Both the position numbers and the translations under genes were made by a program. From contig NZ_CP020555.1 of NCBI RefSeq assembly GCF_002080455.1, positions 6,872,501 to 6,936,500 of the forward strand: a stretch of 64,000 bases of DNA, given 5' to 3'. This DNA comes from Streptomyces sp. Sge12 (lineage in GTDB: Bacteria > Actinomycetota > Actinomycetes > Streptomycetales > Streptomycetaceae). The notes under the pieces are model-generated. The model did not search any database. It saw nothing but the letters and a program-made list of their open reading frames with translations, and was not told the DNA's origin. This document shows positions 62,140 to 64,000 of the stretch, one piece after another (positions within the stretch are counted from its first letter, which is position 1; every line of letters starts with the position of its first letter).

Positions 62140-64000
62140 ATGCGAACACCCCGCAGAAAACCGGAAGCAGCGGCGCCGCGGCTGCCCGCGCCCCCGGCAC
62201 GCGGCCGCCGGGCCCACGCCGGGCCGCCGGCCGAGGAACCGGCGGAACTCCGGTCCCACCAGCCCCAGCCGGCCGCCGCGCGCACGAGCGGACCCCGGCT
62301 GAGGCTGCGCCCCGCCACCGTCCGCGCCAAGATCGTCTCGCTGCTGATGGTCCCGGTCGTCTCGCTCCTCGCCCTCTGGGCCTTCGCCACCGTCAACACC
62401 GCCCAGGACATGGCCCGGCTCAGCCGCATCCACCAGGTCGACGCCGAGATACGCACGCCCGTCGCCGCCGCGGTCACCGAGTTGCAGGCCGAACGGCGCG
62501 CCGCCGTCCGCCTGCTGGCCGACCCGGCCGCCGCCGACCCGGGCGCCCTGGACCAGCAGGCCCGGCGCACCGACGCCGCCGTCCAGCGGCTGCGGCTCGG
62601 CGACCGCCACACCGTCGCCGACTCCGGCGACTACCGCTCCGACATCGTGGTCCGGCTGGAGGAGTTCGTCGCCGCGGCCGAAGGCCTCGGATCCGCCCGC
62701 AAGGACATCACCGACCGCCGTGCCACCCCCGAGGCCGCCCACGCGATCTACACCCGCGTGGTCGACTCCGCCTTCGCCGTCGGCGGCGCCCTGACCGGCG
62801 GGGAGGCCGCCGAACTCGGCCCCGACGCCCGCGTCCTGCTCGAATTCGCCCGCGCCGCGGAACTGCTGTCCCGGGAGGACGCGCTGCTCGCCGCCCCGGG
62901 CCCGCGCACCGCCGAAACGCTTCGGCAGCTGACCGGCGCCATCGAGTCCCGCCGCGCGCTCACCGACGCCTCGGCCCGCGACCTCCCTGCCGCCCAGCAG
63001 GCCGCCTGGGAATCCGCCGCCAAGAGCGCCGCGTACGCTGACCTCACCGGCGCCGAGGACCGGGCGCTGGCCCTGGGCACCTCCAAGGACAGCCGCGGGG
63101 CGCCCACCGGATGGGAGGGCGCCCACAACGCCATCGCCTCCTCGATGCGCGAGATCCAGCAGAGCGCGCAGGCCGCGGCCGCCGACCGGGCCGACCCGCT
63201 CGCCGACGGGGCGCTCACCCCGGCGGGAGCCGCCGTACTGCTCGGCCTGGCGGCCGTCGCGGCCTCCCTCGTCATCTCGGTCCGGATCGGCCGGGCCCTG
63301 GTCGTCGAACTCGTCTCGCTGCGCAACACCGCCCTGGAGATCGCCCACCGCAAACTGCCGCAGGCGATGGAACGGCTGCGAGCCGGCCAGGAGATCGACG
63401 TCGCCGCCGAGACCCCGCCCGGGCCGCCGGCCGAGGACGAGATCACCCAGGTCGGCGAGGCGCTCGGCACCGTCCACCGGGCCGCGCTCAGCGCCGCCGT
63501 CGAGCGCGCGGAACTCGCCAGCGGGATCTCCGGCGTCTTCGTCAACCTCGCCCGCCGCAGCCAGGTCCTCGTGCACAAGCAGCTCACCCTGCTCGACTCG
63601 ATGGAACGGCGCGCCGACGACCCGAACGAGCTCGGCGACCTCTTCCGGCTCGACCACCTGACCACGCGGATGCGCCGGCACGCGGAAAGCCTGATCATCC
63701 TGTCGGGTGCCAGTCCCGGCCGGGCCTGGCGGATGCCGGTCCCCCTCACGAACGTCGTGCGGGCCGCGGTCTCCGAGATCGAGGACTACCCGCGGATCGA
63801 GGTCCGCCAGCTCGCCGAGGCCGCCGTGGTCGGGGGCGCCGTCGCCGACCTCACCCACCTGCTCGCCGAACTCATCGAGAACGCCGCCCAGTTCTCCCCG
63901 CCGCACACCAAGGTCCGCGTCAGCGGCGAACCCGTCGGGACCGGCTACGTCCTGGAGGTCGAGGACCGCGGACTCGGCATGGGCCGCGAATCCCTGAACG
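62140..64000 (+). CDS. cvnA: Conservon sensor kinase CvnA, 3' end cut by the window
   Basis: At least 620 residues are visible. ATG 62140 has GAGGAG upstream. After a basic Pro-rich lead (about 1-65) comes a transmembrane helix (about 68-88, KIVSLLMVPVVSLLALWAFA), a nitrate/nitrite-sensing-like extracytoplasmic domain (about 90-340), a second helix (about 365-385), a HAMP-like linker and a histidine-kinase ATPase core (N box ELIENAAQFSP; G-box start DRGLGMG). This layout is that of CvnA, first gene of the four-part conservon (A kinase-like, B roadblock, C DUF742, D GTPase). The other genes should follow past 64000. Confidence 0.92.
   Translation, partial: MRTPRRKPEAAAPRLPAPPARGRRAHAGPPAEEPAELRSHQPQPAAARTSGPRLRLRPATVRAKIVSLLMVPVVSLLALWAFATVNTAQDMARLSRIHQVDAEIRTPVAAAVTELQAERRAAVRLLADPAAADPGALDQQARRTDAAVQRLRLGDRHTVADSGDYRSDIVVRLEEFVAAAEGLGSARKDITDRRATPEAAHAIYTRVVDSAFAVGGALTGGEAAELGPDARVLLEFARAAELLSREDALLAAPGPRTAETLRQLTGAIESRRALTDASARDLPAAQQAAWESAAKSAAYADLTGAEDRALALGTSKDSRGAPTGWEGAHNAIASSMREIQQSAQAAAADRADPLADGALTPAGAAVLLGLAAVAASLVISVRIGRALVVELVSLRNTALEIAHRKLPQAMERLRAGQEIDVAAETPPGPPAEDEITQVGEALGTVHRAALSAAVERAELASGISGVFVNLARRSQVLVHKQLTLLDSMERRADDPNELGDLFRLDHLTTRMRRHAESLIILSGASPGRAWRMPVPLTNVVRAAVSEIEDYPRIEVRQLAEAAVVGGAVADLTHLLAELIENAAQFSPPHTKVRVSGEPVGTGYVLEVEDRGLGMGRESLN

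Overview
The window is very GC-rich actinobacterial chromosome, almost certainly Streptomyces. The evidence is the strong G/C bias at third codon positions, frequent GTG/TTG starts, dense 4-nt stop/start overlaps, a SARP-type regulator, a DUF5685 protein and the start of a conservon (cvnA). I see no rRNA, tRNA or CRISPR array.

Layout. (1) 1-2370: a VOC protein cut by the left edge, an HTH protein anchored in the membrane, and a DUF4232-like lipoprotein. (2) 2747-28852: the centrepiece, a roughly 25-kb same-strand cluster for an extracellular contractile injection system (eCIS, a phage-tail-like particle). A SARP/BTAD regulator comes first. Then follow sheath, inner tube, a zinc-ribbon baseplate protein, a disordered protein, a small conserved protein, a CIS_tube protein, a LysM-like protein, hub, spike, PAAR-like tip, gp25, two large baseplate-J proteins, a gpI/beta-helix protein, a DUF6519/beta-helix protein, a LysM-like coiled-coil protein, a DUF4255 terminator, an AAA+ ATPase, and finally a 1063-residue DUF4157-HNH-beta-rich protein that is the best effector candidate. 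Most junctions overlap by 4 nt or are only a few bases long, so the cluster is probably one operon. I find one sheath, one tube and no tape-measure gene.

(3) 29047-35731: a two-gene ABC exporter, then a three-gene module of a membrane CHAT-family (caspase-like) protein, a Gly-Pro-tailed protein and a multi-pass membrane protein, closed by a strong hairpin. (4) 35995-42837: FKBP isomerase, a DUF5685 protein with an extreme Gly/Ser/Cys tail, a DHA2 drug exporter followed by a perfect 42-bp palindrome, a membrane-anchored protein, a DinB-like protein, a VOC protein with an apparently leaderless promoter, and a secreted NlpC/P60 hydrolase. (5) 43061-47632: a scarred region with an AraC-type regulator fused out of frame to a LysR C-terminus, a Tn3-type transposase N-terminus overlapping an MFS gene, a membrane protein, and an aminotransferase remnant. 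(6) 47828-56693: an HTH-like gene opposite a tiny membrane protein, an ExaC-type aldehyde dehydrogenase with its GAF regulator, and a coupled SWIM/SNF2 helicase pair. (7) 56834-64000: a stand-alone isoprenyl diphosphate synthase, a TrmO-like protein, a hypothetical, an MpaB-like DUF2236 protein, a methyltransferase, an MHYT membrane sensor and the 5' part of cvnA.

How it fits together. The eCIS genes encode particle assembly (ATPase), a contractile tail (sheath, tube, terminator), a baseplate with spike and tip, and a likely payload. The SARP gene immediately upstream may be the cluster activator. The ABC and CHAT genes next to it are in the same orientation but separately spaced, so a functional link to the eCIS is only inferred. 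All family assignments are from reading the sequence; no database search was run.
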